Shown: in pieces, positions 19,001 through 28,805 of the stretch
Numbering within the stretch: position 1 is the stretch's first letter
How the letters are laid out: every line of letters begins with the position of its first letter
Assembly (NCBI GenBank): GCA_014238425.1
Contig: JABABD010000017.1
Coordinates: 24,908 to 88,907, forward strand
Source: Flavobacteriaceae bacterium
GTDB lineage: Bacteria; Bacteroidota; Bacteroidia; Flavobacteriales; Flavobacteriaceae
Length of the DNA: 64,000 nt
Direction of reading: 5' to 3'
Position numbers and translations under genes: made by a program
The notes under the pieces: model-generated
Databases searched by the model: none
Told to the model about the DNA's origin: nothing
The model's input: the letters and a program-made list of their open reading frames with translations, nothing else

Positions 19001-21913
19001 ATGAGAAAAATTACGTTCTTCTATGTTTTTTTTATGCTCAGTGTTTTTGCCTTTGGGCAAGCACCAGCATATTACAATGATGTTAATTTAAATCTTAACG
19101 GACAAGACCTTAAGGGTGAGCTTGCTGTAAAAATTATAAGTACCCACACAACATTTTTGGGCTATACACCAGGTGTGTGGGATGCCTTAAAACAATCTGA
19201 TCTAGACCCAAATGACCCAAATAAGGTACTCCTTATTTATGGGTATGACGACAATGATGGTGTATTTAAGACCGATCGTACTAGAAATAAAGATGATCAT
19301 GGAAGCGGTATTGGTATATGGAATCGAGAGCACGTCTACCCAAAATCTTTAGGTAATCCAAATTTAGGAACTACTGGACCAGGATCTGATGCACATCATT
19401 TAAGACCATGTGATGGACAAATGAACTCTTCAAGAAGCAATAGGAAATTTGCTGATGGTAGTGGTAATTCAGTAATTACGCCTCAAGGACATTGGTATCC
19501 TGGAGACGAGTGGAAGGGAGATGTCGCACGTATGATGATGTATATGTATCTGAGATATGATGCTGTTTGCTTGCCAAGTAATGTAGGGATTGGAAATGCT
19601 GTGGCTGGGGATACTAATATGATTGATTTGTTCTTGCAATGGAATGTCGATGATCCTGTTAATGGCTTTGAGGATAATAGAAATAATGTGCTTGGAGGAA
19701 TACAGGGAAATAGAAACCCGTTTATCGATAATCCGGCTTTTGCGACCCAAATATGGGGTGGACCCCAAGCGGAAGATAGATTTGGTTCAGGTGGCAGTGA
19801 TACTGAAGCACCCTCAATACCTGCTAATCTTATAGCATCTAATACAACCACTACGGCGACAATGTTAGCATGGTCGGCTTCAACAGACAATATTGGTGTA
19901 ACAGGGTACGATGTATATCAGAATAGCGTATTAATAGCTAACGTAACCACTACAACTTATAATGTGTCAGGGTTGACAGCAGATTCTAGCTATTCTTTTC
20001 ATGTAGTAGCAAAAGATCAAGCTGGAAACGCCTCTGGAAATAGCAACATAGCATCTGTAACTACCTTGCCAAACGGTGGAGGAGCCAATGCTTCTGACCT
20101 ATTTATTTCAGAATATATTGAAGGATCTTCTAATAATAAGGCTTTAGAAATAGCCAATTTCACAGGAGCCTCGGTGGATTTATCTGCTTATTCTTTAAAG
20201 AAAGCCACTAATGGTAGTGGGTCATTCTCTAGTACAGTGGCATTAAGTGGGCAATTGGCCAATGGACAGGTGTATGTAGTTGCTAATAGTAGTGCGTCGT
20301 CAACTATTTTAAATGAAGCTGATGCCACGAATGGAGGTGTTTTGACCTTTAATGGAAATGACGCCGTCGCCTTATATAAGAATAATGTGCTTATCGATTT
20401 GTTAGGTGATGCAAATAGCAGCGCTAACTATGCTCAAAACGTTACATTGCAACGTAAGTCATCAGTTATCAATCCTAATACTTCTTATGCAGTTTCAGAA
20501 TGGGATACGTTTGCCACGGATACTTTTACTGGCTTAGGATCTCACTCGATCGATGGTGGTGGAACATCAGATACTACAGCGCCAACTGTACCTGTTAACG
20601 TTGTGGCATCTAATGTAACGCAAACAACACTTGATTTGACTTGGGACAGCTCAACAGATGATGTTGCTGTCACAGGATACGATGTATATCAAGGAACTAA
20701 TTTATTAGTGTCTGTACTCACTACAAACTATTCGGTATCTGGATTGACGGCAGATACTGATTACGGTTTTAGTGTAAGAGCTAAGGATGCGGCTGGAAAT
20801 ATATCTACATCTAGTTCGTCAGTCAATGTAACTACATTGCCAATTCCTGATACTGAAGCGCCAAGTGCACCTGCGAATTTAACGGCGTCTAATGTTACCC
20901 AAACAGCACTAGATTTGTCTTGGAATGCATCGACGGATAATGTCGCTGTAATAGGTTACGATGTATCGCAAGATGGTACTGTTATAGCTTCGGTTACATC
21001 AACTAATTATGTTGCGAATGGATTAACTGCTGAAACTGCTTATAATTTCTCTATTACCGCTAAAGATGAAGCGGGTAACATATCCTCAGCAAATTCATTG
21101 AACGTTACAACTGAAAGCGCTCCAACAAGCTCTTCAACGGTTTTATCTGAATCATATTTTGAAAGTGGTTGGGATGGATGGACTGATGGTGGAAGTGATT
21201 GTTATCGCTATTCTGGATCACGTTCTTATGAAGGAAACCGTTCTATTAGATTGAGAGACAATTCTGGAACAGGATCAGCAATGACATCATCGTCTTATGA
21301 TTTATCAGGATATGATAGTGTTGAGGTCTTATTCTTCTTCTACTCTTATAGTATGGAAAATAATGAAGATTTCTGGTTACGCTACTTCAACGGAAGTACT
21401 TGGGTAACGGTTGGAACTTGGGCAAGAGGCACAGATTTTTCAAATAACAATTTCTATACAGCCACTGTGACTCTAGACTCTTCTAACTATAATTTCGCTA
21501 ATAATGCTCAATTTAGATTTCAAGCAGATGCTTCTGGTAATAATGACCATATTTACATCGATCAAGTGGTTATTACTGGAATTACAGGTGGCTCTCCTGC
21601 AAGAAGTACTGTAGAAGAAAATCCAAGTACAATTGCATTTGTAAGTCATTTGAATACGGATGAGTTTGCTGTATTTGAAGAAGATTTTAAAATGTATCCA
21701 AATCCAGTAGCTGGTAATATATTGAACATTCAATTAGCAAATGATGCTGCTGAAAATGTTAAATATAGAATTGTGTCAATTCTTGGACAAGTTATTGCTA
21801 AAGGTCAATTAACTGAGGACTTCATTCAAGTTGATCGTTTACCATCTGGTATGTATATACTAGAAATAAATGATGGTGAAGAGGTTATGACGCGTAAGTT
21901 CATTAAAAAATAG
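19001..21913 (+). CDS. T9SS-secreted endonuclease I (NucM-like) with FN3, LTD and sorting domains
   Basis: This 970-residue protein has a signal peptide (cleavage after FAFGQ). The endonuclease I domain is about 25-265 with the catalytic block NREHVYPKS (H111) and GSDAHHLRPCDGQMNSSRSN; the enzyme cuts DNA and RNA non-specifically. Next come an FN3 domain (about 268-355), a lamin-tail domain (about 365-490, DLFISEYIEGSSNNKALEI), two FN3 domains (about 523-612 and 617-705), a jelly-roll-like region (about 715-865) and a type A T9SS sorting domain (about 890-970, YPNPVAGNIL, ending MTRKFIKK). It is probably exported for nutrient nucleic-acid degradation. A terminator follows. Confidence 0.92.
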   Translation: MRKITFFYVFFMLSVFAFGQAPAYYNDVNLNLNGQDLKGELAVKIISTHTTFLGYTPGVWDALKQSDLDPNDPNKVLLIYGYDDNDGVFKTDRTRNKDDHGSGIGIWNREHVYPKSLGNPNLGTTGPGSDAHHLRPCDGQMNSSRSNRKFADGSGNSVITPQGHWYPGDEWKGDVARMMMYMYLRYDAVCLPSNVGIGNAVAGDTNMIDLFLQWNVDDPVNGFEDNRNNVLGGIQGNRNPFIDNPAFATQIWGGPQAEDRFGSGGSDTEAPSIPANLIASNTTTTATMLAWSASTDNIGVTGYDVYQNSVLIANVTTTTYNVSGLTADSSYSFHVVAKDQAGNASGNSNIASVTTLPNGGGANASDLFISEYIEGSSNNKALEIANFTGASVDLSAYSLKKATNGSGSFSSTVALSGQLANGQVYVVANSSASSTILNEADATNGGVLTFNGNDAVALYKNNVLIDLLGDANSSANYAQNVTLQRKSSVINPNTSYAVSEWDTFATDTFTGLGSHSIDGGGTSDTTAPTVPVNVVASNVTQTTLDLTWDSSTDDVAVTGYDVYQGTNLLVSVLTTNYSVSGLTADTDYGFSVRAKDAAGNISTSSSSVNVTTLPIPDTEAPSAPANLTASNVTQTALDLSWNASTDNVAVIGYDVSQDGTVIASVTSTNYVANGLTAETAYNFSITAKDEAGNISSANSLNVTTESAPTSSSTVLSESYFESGWDGWTDGGSDCYRYSGSRSYEGNRSIRLRDNSGTGSAMTSSSYDLSGYDSVEVLFFFYSYSMENNEDFWLRYFNGSTWVTVGTWARGTDFSNNNFYTATVTLDSSNYNFANNAQFRFQADASGNNDHIYIDQVVITGITGGSPARSTVEENPSTIAFVSHLNTDEFAVFEEDFKMYPNPVAGNILNIQLANDAAENVKYRIVSILGQVIAKGQLTEDFIQVDRLPSGMYILEINDGEEVMTRKFIKK
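20570..21117 (+). repeat. Tandem FN3-encoding repeats inside the endonuclease gene
   Basis: Two consecutive units of about 270 bases (near 20570-20838 and 20848-21117) encode very similar FN3 domains that share ASNVTQT, DNVAV/DDVAV, GYDV and DEAGN/DAAGN-type blocks. A third, more diverged unit lies at about 19799-20070, separated from the pair by the LTD domain. The pattern suggests internal duplication. Confidence 0.8.
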
Positions 21914-21938
21914 TATTTGTTTACGTTGTCGTTTTAAG

Positions 21939-21970
21939 GAAAGCCCAACTTATTTAAGTTGGGCTTTTTA
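21939..21970 (+). terminator. Intrinsic terminator of the endonuclease gene
   Basis: A 12-base-pair perfect stem (21941-21952 with 21955-21966) is followed by a T run. It lies 26 bases after the stop codon. Confidence 0.92.
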
Positions 21971-22086
21971 TTACGCTTTATCGTACTTTAATGTATTTCA
22001 ACGAAACTAATATAGGGTTTGTCCAAGTTTTCGGTCTAAGACTCTTGCTCTCGTCGTATATTTAAAAACAACACTAAAACACTATT

Positions 22087-22287
22087 ATGAAGAATTTCAC
22101 AAAACTTATGTTGCTTTGTCTTATTATAGGATTTATGTCTTGTAAAGACACCAAAAAAGAGGAAGCAGAAGCAAAAGCAATGGTAGAGCAAGTTGAAACT
22201 ATTGAAAAGGAGGTAGACAGTATCTCGGACTCTCTGGATAAAGAGGCTAAGGAGTTAGAAGCCGCATTAGACGAATTAGATAACTAA
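22087..22287 (+). CDS. Small coiled-coil lipoprotein
   Basis: This 66-residue product has a lipoprotein signal (MKNFTKLMLLCLIIGFMSC, Cys19) and a mature part of only about 47 residues, almost all Glu, Lys, Ala, Asp and Leu, predicted to be one amphipathic helix. It resembles Lpp-like or periplasmic coiled-coil lipoproteins in composition only. It precedes the charged secreted protein by 12 bases, so the two are likely one operon. Confidence 0.65.
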   Translation: MKNFTKLMLLCLIIGFMSCKDTKKEEAEAKAMVEQVETIEKEVDSISDSLDKEAKELEAALDELDN

Positions 22288-22299
22288 AAAACATTAACA

Positions 22300-23079
22300 A
22301 TGAAAAATTTAAAATACATAGTACTAGTATTTGGGTTACTACTATTTGTAGGTAATCAGACAACGTATGCTCAAGGGAAATCCAAGGAAGCTAAGGAGAA
22401 AGTAAATAAAGGGAAGGAAAAGGCAAATGAGATGAAAGAGAAAATAAACGAGGGAGAAGCCAAGATGAAAGAAGAAATGAAAGAGATGAAAGAGAAAATA
22501 AAAGATGCTAGTCCAGAAGAGCGAGAGAAACTTAGAGAAGAAATGAAGGAGATGAAGGATGAAGCTAAGAATAATAAAAAAGAGATGAAGGAGAAGATGA
22601 AAGAAGAGAAAGATCATGATGACGATGGTAATCATGAAGATCACAACGACGATGGTGATGAAGGGCATGATGATAAGGAGAAAAAGGAAAAGAAAGATAA
22701 AAAAGAGAAGCGAGATTATGACGATGATGGGGATAATAAAGGCAATGCCTATGGAAAGAACAAGGGTGAACTTAAGGGCAAGGAATTCGGTCAGGCTAGG
22801 GCTATGGAAGCAAAAGAACGTATAGAAAAACGTGAAATGGCTATGGCAAATAGAGAACAATTGATTGTTAAAGGTCGTGAACGTATTGTAAAGGCAAAGG
22901 AAAAATTAGCGACCGGCGTTGCGGATGGATCTATTTCAGAAGAAAAGGCAGTAGAAAGAGAAGCAAAGATTGCTAAGGTTGAAGAACGCTTACAAAGATT
23001 GGAGGCATCTATTAAAGGAAGTAAAGAAAAGATATCCAAGAGAAAAGAAAAACTTGCTGTAATCACTGAAAAGCAATAG
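22300..23079 (+). CDS. Secreted, highly charged Lys/Glu-rich coiled-coil protein
   Basis: This 259-residue protein has a signal peptide ending TTYAQG. It is then dominated by Lys, Glu, Asp and Met: helical MKEKIN/EMKEKI repeats (about 30-110), an acidic Asp/His/Gly stretch (about 107-160, DHDDDGNHEDHNDDGDEGHD) and a second helical part (about 170-255). The Asp/His-rich centre could bind divalent metal, but no family is recognised. The antisense strand is open over much of it only because of the codon bias. A terminator follows at 23099. Confidence 0.6.
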   Translation: MKNLKYIVLVFGLLLFVGNQTTYAQGKSKEAKEKVNKGKEKANEMKEKINEGEAKMKEEMKEMKEKIKDASPEEREKLREEMKEMKDEAKNNKKEMKEKMKEEKDHDDDGNHEDHNDDGDEGHDDKEKKEKKDKKEKRDYDDDGDNKGNAYGKNKGELKGKEFGQARAMEAKERIEKREMAMANREQLIVKGRERIVKAKEKLATGVADGSISEEKAVEREAKIAKVEERLQRLEASIKGSKEKISKRKEKLAVITEKQ

Positions 23080-23098
23080 ACTTAATAATTTTATATTG

Positions 23099-23130
23099 AA
23101 AGGCGCTAATGTACATTAGCGCCTTTTTTG
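23099..23130 (+). terminator. Intrinsic terminator
   Basis: A palindrome of 28 bases centred on GTAC (arms AAAGGCGCTAATGT / ACATTAGCGCCTTT) is followed by a T run. It ends the small-lipoprotein/charged-protein operon. A TATATTTG just beyond (23135-23142) may be the -7 element of the next gene. Confidence 0.9.
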
Positions 23131-23180
23131 TAAGTATATTTGTGGTGTTTCGATTAAGATATATCAATTTAGTTCAACGT

Positions 23181-24392
23181 ATGAGATATATAGTTTTAAT
23201 ACTAGTTTTATTGGCATTTTTATCATGTGAGAAGGATGTGCATAATAAACTGATTACTGGTAATTATAGGGTTACTTTAGAAGTTCAGGATAACAAATTA
23301 CTGCCATTTAATTTTAAGCTTCGCGAAGATGGTGTTATTGAGATCTATAATGCAGAGGAAATTATTGAAGTAGATGAGATAAAGTATTTTAATGATTCTA
23401 TTAAGATTAATTTCCCTGTTTATGAAGGTTATATTGTTGGGGAGTTCACCAATGGTGAAATTTCCAATGCAAAATATGTAAAGGAAAGCTTGGATAGGGT
23501 TGTTCCGCTAAATCTGACTTATGATAGTAGTGAGAGATTCATGGATGTGAAATCGACAGAGGAAAACGTCAATGGTGTTTGGGAAATGTTATTTACCGAT
23601 AACGACGGCTCCACTTTTGTTGGTAAAGGAATTTTCAAGCAAGATGATAATAAAATGACAGGAACGATAAGAACCACGACAGGTGATTATCGTTATTTAG
23701 AAGGTGTAGTAAGTGATAATGAACTCAAATTCTCTGTATTTGATGGTGCCCATGCGTTTTTGTTTACGGCTGAGGTTGACGAAAATATTATGGTTGGGTC
23801 ATTTTATTCCGGGAATCATTATAAATCGAATTTTACCGCGAAAAAGAATCCTGATTATGAGTTGCCTCATGAAGATACATTGACCTTTTTAAAAGAAGGT
23901 TATGAGAGTTTCGAGTTCTCTTTTCCAGATCTTGATGATAAAGAAGTGTCTTTAAGCGATGACCGTTTTAAGGGCAAAGTTGTTGTGGTGCAAATTATGG
24001 GGAGTTGGTGTCCTAACTGCTTAGACGAAAGTAAATACTACACTCAATATCATAAAGCAAATCCAAATTCCGATTTAGAGTTTGTGGCCCTAGCCTTTGA
24101 GTATGCAAAAACAAAAGAGAAAGCATTTAGCAGTCTAAAGCGATTAAAAGAGCGAGTTGGTATAGAATATCCAATTTTATTAGCACAATACGGCACCTCT
24201 GATAAGACTGAAGCGCAAAAGAAACTTCCTATGCTTAATCATATTCTGTCCTATCCAACCACAATTTTTATTGATAAAAAAGCAAAGGTGCGTAAGATAC
24301 ATACAGGCTTTAATGGCCCTGCGACAGGTGAAAAATATTTGGAATTTCAAAAGGAATTTGAGCAGTTTGTAAATGAGTTGAGAGCAGAGTAA
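23181..24392 (+). CDS. TlpA-like thioredoxin-domain lipoprotein
   Basis: The ATG at 23181 (MRYIVLILVLLAFLSC, Cys16) is chosen; an in-frame ATG at 23109 lies inside the terminator hairpin and spoils the signal. The 403-residue protein has a beta-rich N-terminal region (about 20-245) and a C-terminal thioredoxin fold with active site WCPNC (C277 and C280). Such proteins are periplasmic membrane-bound thiol-disulfide reductases, often for cytochrome c maturation or oxidative repair. In contrast to the thioredoxin-like lipoprotein ending at 11822, the redox cysteines are intact. Confidence 0.82.
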   Translation: MRYIVLILVLLAFLSCEKDVHNKLITGNYRVTLEVQDNKLLPFNFKLREDGVIEIYNAEEIIEVDEIKYFNDSIKINFPVYEGYIVGEFTNGEISNAKYVKESLDRVVPLNLTYDSSERFMDVKSTEENVNGVWEMLFTDNDGSTFVGKGIFKQDDNKMTGTIRTTTGDYRYLEGVVSDNELKFSVFDGAHAFLFTAEVDENIMVGSFYSGNHYKSNFTAKKNPDYELPHEDTLTFLKEGYESFEFSFPDLDDKEVSLSDDRFKGKVVVVQIMGSWCPNCLDESKYYTQYHKANPNSDLEFVALAFEYAKTKEKAFSSLKRLKERVGIEYPILLAQYGTSDKTEAQKKLPMLNHILSYPTTIFIDKKAKVRKIHTGFNGPATGEKYLEFQKEFEQFVNELRAE

Positions 24393-24493
24393 TACATCAA
24401 TCTGTCATTTCTATCCAATATCATCAAAGTTAAAGATGAAGGTTTGACTTAGTAAACCATTATTGGTAGATTTAAGCTATAAAGTTTGAGTGT

Positions 24494-25264
24494 TTATTTT
24501 TTCGTCCCTAATAAATAAAGAATAACTCCAGGTCCAGATTTAATTCTTGCCACTTCCCAGTCAAAGCTATCTTTATTATTTAATCCATCAATAAGTGCAT
24601 GCATTTCTTTTACAGAGTAAGTGCGTAGAGCGGAAACGACTCCATCCCAAAGGACAAATAGCGGAACAATAGGGATGAGATATGTGAAAATGACCCGCCC
24701 TATTTTAAAAGGCCTAATAAACGGTGTTGTAAAAAGAACAGTCAAAGGCGAAAAAAGCATGGCTAGAATGCTAGGAATACTTCTCTCTTGAGCTTCAAAG
24801 ATAGCAATGGAGCATTGAGCGTCAACGGCATTTTGTAAAATCTGTTGTGCATCCTTCGGTTTAAAATGATGTAATGACAAGAATTGAGTTCGTAGCCCTT
24901 CTAATCCTTTAGGTACTTGTCTCGCATCAATAGGAGTGGTTATGTATTCAAAATTATCGGCTTGGTTTTTAGTATATTCAAAAGCAGGGATGTTTGGATA
25001 AAAATCGGTTAAAAATATTTTTAGATCTGTGATACTTTTTTTTAATTCTGAGTTTAACCAAATCAACCCGCCTCCACCTCCTGAACCAAGGTCTACTATT
25101 TGGTGCGTGTTACTTTTTCTCAACCCTTTTTCAAGTATTGGAATGATAGGCTTGTACATTTTCGTTTTATTAGATAAGAATTGTAAAAAATCCGTCCCAT
25201 AATTCCTTAAGAAATTAGGAAACCATTTTTGGTCTTCAAATTCGAATAAATGTATTCTACCCAT
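24494..25264 (-). CDS. Class I SAM-dependent methyltransferase-like membrane-associated protein
   Basis: In this 256-residue protein the SAM-binding glycine loop is seen as HQIVDLGSGGGGGLIWL near residue 55. It is followed by an acidic residue at the end of strand 2 (FLTDFYP) and by FLSLHHFKPKDAQQIL in the place of motif IV/post-IV. A hydrophobic stretch at about 165-215 suggests a membrane-inserted or membrane-adjacent part not usual for simple methyltransferases. The substrate is unknown. Confidence 0.7.
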   Translation of the reverse strand: MGRIHLFEFEDQKWFPNFLRNYGTDFLQFLSNKTKMYKPIIPILEKGLRKSNTHQIVDLGSGGGGGLIWLNSELKKSITDLKIFLTDFYPNIPAFEYTKNQADNFEYITTPIDARQVPKGLEGLRTQFLSLHHFKPKDAQQILQNAVDAQCSIAIFEAQERSIPSILAMLFSPLTVLFTTPFIRPFKIGRVIFTYLIPIVPLFVLWDGVVSALRTYSVKEMHALIDGLNNKDSFDWEVARIKSGPGVILYLLGTKK

Positions 25265-25470
25265 TTTAATAGATACTTTAACTAAGGTGTTTCGTTGCTA
25301 TTTGTGATGCTATGATGGCATATAGTCTAAAGGTAGAAAAAAAGATCATATGCTCTAATCTTAAAAAATCGTTAATTAACAGTTGAATCAAATCCTTTAA
25401 CAGAATCCTAACAACAGGCCTTTAATTTAGATTCTACCTTAGAGACAACTAATCCTAATAACCAAAAATT

Positions 25471-26562
25471 ATGAAAAACAATAACTTTATGAGGCTCTTT
25501 ATGTGCCTTATTTTTTGCGCTAGTTTTAGTGCTTTCGGCCAATTAGATATACCTCGTGGTAGTCAAATGGCAAGTGTGATGCAGCGTGTGGGTACAACAG
25601 ATATATATATTAAATATTCGCGCCCAAGTGTAAAAGAACGTGAAATCTGGGGCAAACTCGTGCCGTATGGTATGAATAACTTAGGTTTTGGCACTGCTAA
25701 AGAATCGCCATGGCGTGCTGGTGCAAATGAAAATACCATTATTAAGTTTACCAGTGATGTTACAATTGGAGGGAAGGCCGTTGCTTCAGGAAAATATGGC
25801 CTGCATATCAATGTGAAAGATGCTAATAATGCTACCATTATTCTCTCAAAGAATAACGCTGCTTGGGGAAGTTATTTTTATGAGCCTTCAGATGATGTGG
25901 TTCAAGTAGATGTGCAAACTACGTCTGCTTCACATGTAGAACAATTGATTTATGAATTTAAAGATGTTACTGCTACTTCTGCCACGGCAACGTTAAAATG
26001 GGAGAAGAAAGAAATTCCGTTTAAGATTGAAGTAAATGTCACTGATGTAGTTATGGCGAAGATTCGTAAGGATTTAACTGGACAAGCAGGCTTTAATCGT
26101 CAAAATTGGGAGCAAGCTGCTAGATTTATTATGACTAATGATGGCGACATGAATGAAGCTTTAGGTATGGTAAACAATGCTATTGCTGGTCAGTTCTACA
26201 GTCAGAAGACGTTTAACAACGTAGCAATGAAAGCTCAAATCCTCAAAAAAATGGGAAATGATCAAGAAGCAATGACACTGGTTGATGAAGCTTCTACGAT
26301 GGCAAATACGCGACAATTGAATGCCTTAGGGTATCAAATGTTAGGTGTTAAAGATTTTGATAGAGCTTTAAAGTTCTTTAAACTAAATGTTGCTAATAAT
26401 CCTAAAAACGCTAATGTATATGATAGCCTTGGCGATGCTTATAAGCAAATGGGAGATAAGAAAAAGGCTATTAAGCACCTTAAAAAGGCATTGAGTTTAA
26501 ACCCACCTGCAAATGTAAAAGCCAATAGCGAAAAACTTCTTAAAGAGCTAGGGGCGATGTAA
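25471..26562 (+). CDS. DUF2911 domain protein with C-terminal TPR repeats
   Basis: This 363-residue protein has a signal peptide (SAFGQ), then a DUF2911 domain at about 22-190: KYSRPSVKEREIWGKLVPYG, WRAGANENTIIKF, SGKYGLHI. Two or three TPR-like units follow in the last 140 residues (KVFDRALKFFKLNV-like stretch, NVYDSLGDAYKQMGDKKKAI). It is secreted or periplasmic. DUF2911 has no assigned activity. The gene is flanked by its own terminator. Confidence 0.88.
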   Translation: MKNNNFMRLFMCLIFCASFSAFGQLDIPRGSQMASVMQRVGTTDIYIKYSRPSVKEREIWGKLVPYGMNNLGFGTAKESPWRAGANENTIIKFTSDVTIGGKAVASGKYGLHINVKDANNATIILSKNNAAWGSYFYEPSDDVVQVDVQTTSASHVEQLIYEFKDVTATSATATLKWEKKEIPFKIEVNVTDVVMAKIRKDLTGQAGFNRQNWEQAARFIMTNDGDMNEALGMVNNAIAGQFYSQKTFNNVAMKAQILKKMGNDQEAMTLVDEASTMANTRQLNALGYQMLGVKDFDRALKFFKLNVANNPKNANVYDSLGDAYKQMGDKKKAIKHLKKALSLNPPANVKANSEKLLKELGAM

Positions 26563-26591
26563 GAGATCATCAGGAATCGAACAATAATAAG

Positions 26592-26617
26592 GCGTTCTCA
26601 ATAGAGGGCGCTTTTTT
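26592..26617 (+). terminator. Intrinsic terminator
   Basis: An 8-base-pair stem including two G-U pairs (26592-26599 with 26604-26611, four-base loop) is followed by TTTTTT. It lies between the DUF2911 gene and the convergent recG. Confidence 0.75.
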
Positions 26618-26618
26618 G

Positions 26619-28724
26619 TTACCCTATATAATTCCAGATGTTTTTATACTTACTCAATTGTTTGTATGTATCGAGAAGCACCTTGTTTTCAGAACTTGAA
26701 AGATTGGGGTCTTGTTTCAATATCCTTTGAGCGTAAAAACGAGCATGCTGTAAAATATCTCTGTCCTTTATAATATCAGCTATCTTAAGATTCAAGACAC
26801 CGCTTTGTTGAGTGCCCATAATGTCGCCTGGGCCACGAAGTTTAAGGTCAACTTCGGCAATCTCAAAACCATCATTAGTGCGCGTCATGGTTTCTAGTCG
26901 CACTTTGCTATCGTTACTCAGTTTGTGGCTGGTCATTAAAATACAATAGCTTTGATCAGCGCCTCGCCCTACGCGGCCACGTAGTTGATGTAATTGAGAT
27001 AACCCGAAACGTTCCGCACTTTCAATAATCATAACACTGGCGTTAGGAACGTTAACACCTACTTCAATAACGGTTGTAGCAACCATAATTTGTGTTTTTC
27101 CTTCTACAAAACGTTGCATTTCGTAATCTTTGGCTTCTGGTTTCATTTTCCCATGGACGATGGACACTTGATATTCAGGTTGGGAAAAATCACGTACAAT
27201 GCTTTCGTAGCCATCCATTAAATCTTTATAATCCAATGTTGAGCTTTCTTGTATGAGAGGATAGACAATATAAATCTGTCTCCCTTTTTGTATTTCGTCT
27301 TTTATAAATCGAAAAACCTTGAGTCGATTACTGTCAAATCTATGAACAGTTTTAACTGGTTTTCGGCCAGGTGGTAATTCGTCAATTATAGACATATCGA
27401 GATCCCCATAAACAGACATTGCTAAAGTTCTTGGAATAGGCGTGGCAGTCATAATCAAGATGTGTGGAGGAGTGGTATTTTTCTTCCAGAGTTTGCTTCT
27501 TTGGGCGACTCCAAATTTGTGTTGTTCGTCAATAATAGCAAGTCCCAAATTCTTGAATTTCACCTTATCTTCGAGTAGAGCATGTGTGCCAATTAAGATG
27601 TCTAGAGAGCCATTTTCGAGTGATTCATGAATTTTTCTTCTTTCTGAAGTATTAGTTGAACTAACTAATATTTTAATACTGATATTCAACTGATTGCAAT
27701 ATTCTTGTAATCCATGATAGTGTTGTGCTGACAGAATGGCGGTTGGAGCCATAAGGCAGGCTTGAAAACCATTGTCAAGTGCTATGAACATTGACATTAA
27801 AGCTACAATTGTCTTTCCAGAACCAACATCACCTTGTAGCAAACGATTCATCTGTGCGTTACTTCCTAAATCTTGACGAATTTCTTTGATGACCCGCTTC
27901 TGTGCGTTGGTCAAATCGAAGGGTAAGTACTCTTTAAAAAAGGTGTTGAAATTATCACCCACTTTAGTAAAAGGAAAGCCTTTTATTTTTGATTTGTGAA
28001 TTAAATTCTTGATGATTAATTGCAATTGAATGTAGAATAATTCTTCGAATTTTAAGCGGTATTGAGCCTGAGCTAAAAGCACTTGATTTTTCGGAAAATG
28101 AATATTAAAAAGAGCTTCTGATTTTGATATCAATTTTAGTTCAGAAAGTAGTTGTACAGATATCGTTTCCGAAAAATTACTTTTTGCTTCAATGAATAAT
28201 TGTTGCATGATTTTGTGAACCACACGATTCGTAATGCCTTTATTGCTTAATTTTTCTGTGGACGGATATACTGCTTGCATGGCAGAGCGTAAACTTTTTT
28301 CATGGTCTTCGAGGAGCTCCATTTCTGGATGCGGCATACTGAAGGTGCCATTATACCAATTTGTTTTTCCGAAAATCACATATTGTTTGTTGAGTTTGAT
28401 GCTTTCTCTAATCCATTTTTGTCCACGAAACCAAACGAGTTCAATCTGCCCAGTATCATCTTGAAAAGTGGCGACCAGACGTTTTCCTCGTTTTTGAGCA
28501 ACTTCTTTTAGATTGGTTATGGTGCCAATCACTTGTACTTCAGTGCTATTTCGTTGTAGTTGATTGACTTTGTAATATCTTGTACGATCTATGTAACGAT
28601 TTGGGAATAAATTGATGAGGTCTTGGTAGGTATGAATACCAAGCTCTTTACGTAAAAGATCTGCACGATTTGGACCTACGCCTTTAAGGTAATCTATAGG
28701 AGTTTGAAGGTGATTGGTATTCAT
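26619..28724 (-). CDS. recG: ATP-dependent DNA helicase RecG
   Basis: The start is set at MNTNHLQTPIDYLKGVGPNR (ATG 28724). The frame stays open for 33 more codons upstream, but these reach into the divergent promoter and do not look like RecG. The 701-residue protein has the N-terminal wedge/OB domain (about 60-150), Walker A GDVGSGKT, Walker B as DEQH, helicase motif III TATPIPRT, and motifs V-VI including TTVIEVGVNVPNA and QLRGRVGRG. RecG remodels stalled forks and branched DNA. It is divergent from the M1 peptidase gene with 81 bases between the starts. Confidence 0.95.
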   Translation of the reverse strand: MNTNHLQTPIDYLKGVGPNRADLLRKELGIHTYQDLINLFPNRYIDRTRYYKVNQLQRNSTEVQVIGTITNLKEVAQKRGKRLVATFQDDTGQIELVWFRGQKWIRESIKLNKQYVIFGKTNWYNGTFSMPHPEMELLEDHEKSLRSAMQAVYPSTEKLSNKGITNRVVHKIMQQLFIEAKSNFSETISVQLLSELKLISKSEALFNIHFPKNQVLLAQAQYRLKFEELFYIQLQLIIKNLIHKSKIKGFPFTKVGDNFNTFFKEYLPFDLTNAQKRVIKEIRQDLGSNAQMNRLLQGDVGSGKTIVALMSMFIALDNGFQACLMAPTAILSAQHYHGLQEYCNQLNISIKILVSSTNTSERRKIHESLENGSLDILIGTHALLEDKVKFKNLGLAIIDEQHKFGVAQRSKLWKKNTTPPHILIMTATPIPRTLAMSVYGDLDMSIIDELPPGRKPVKTVHRFDSNRLKVFRFIKDEIQKGRQIYIVYPLIQESSTLDYKDLMDGYESIVRDFSQPEYQVSIVHGKMKPEAKDYEMQRFVEGKTQIMVATTVIEVGVNVPNASVMIIESAERFGLSQLHQLRGRVGRGADQSYCILMTSHKLSNDSKVRLETMTRTNDGFEIAEVDLKLRGPGDIMGTQQSGVLNLKIADIIKDRDILQHARFYAQRILKQDPNLSSSENKVLLDTYKQLSKYKNIWNYIG

Positions 28725-28805
28725 ATTGACGAAGATAAATCTTAAAGCTGAAAACTGAAACCTAGATTTTATGTATTTTGGTGTGACCTTTGCAATAACC
28801 CCAAT

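Noticed and set aside
22342..22860. Long open frame on the minus strand opposite the charged protein
   Set aside because: It arises from the Lys/Glu-rich codons of the real gene (AAR/GAR read as Phe/Leu/Ser) and would be an improbable Phe/Leu/Ile-only protein.
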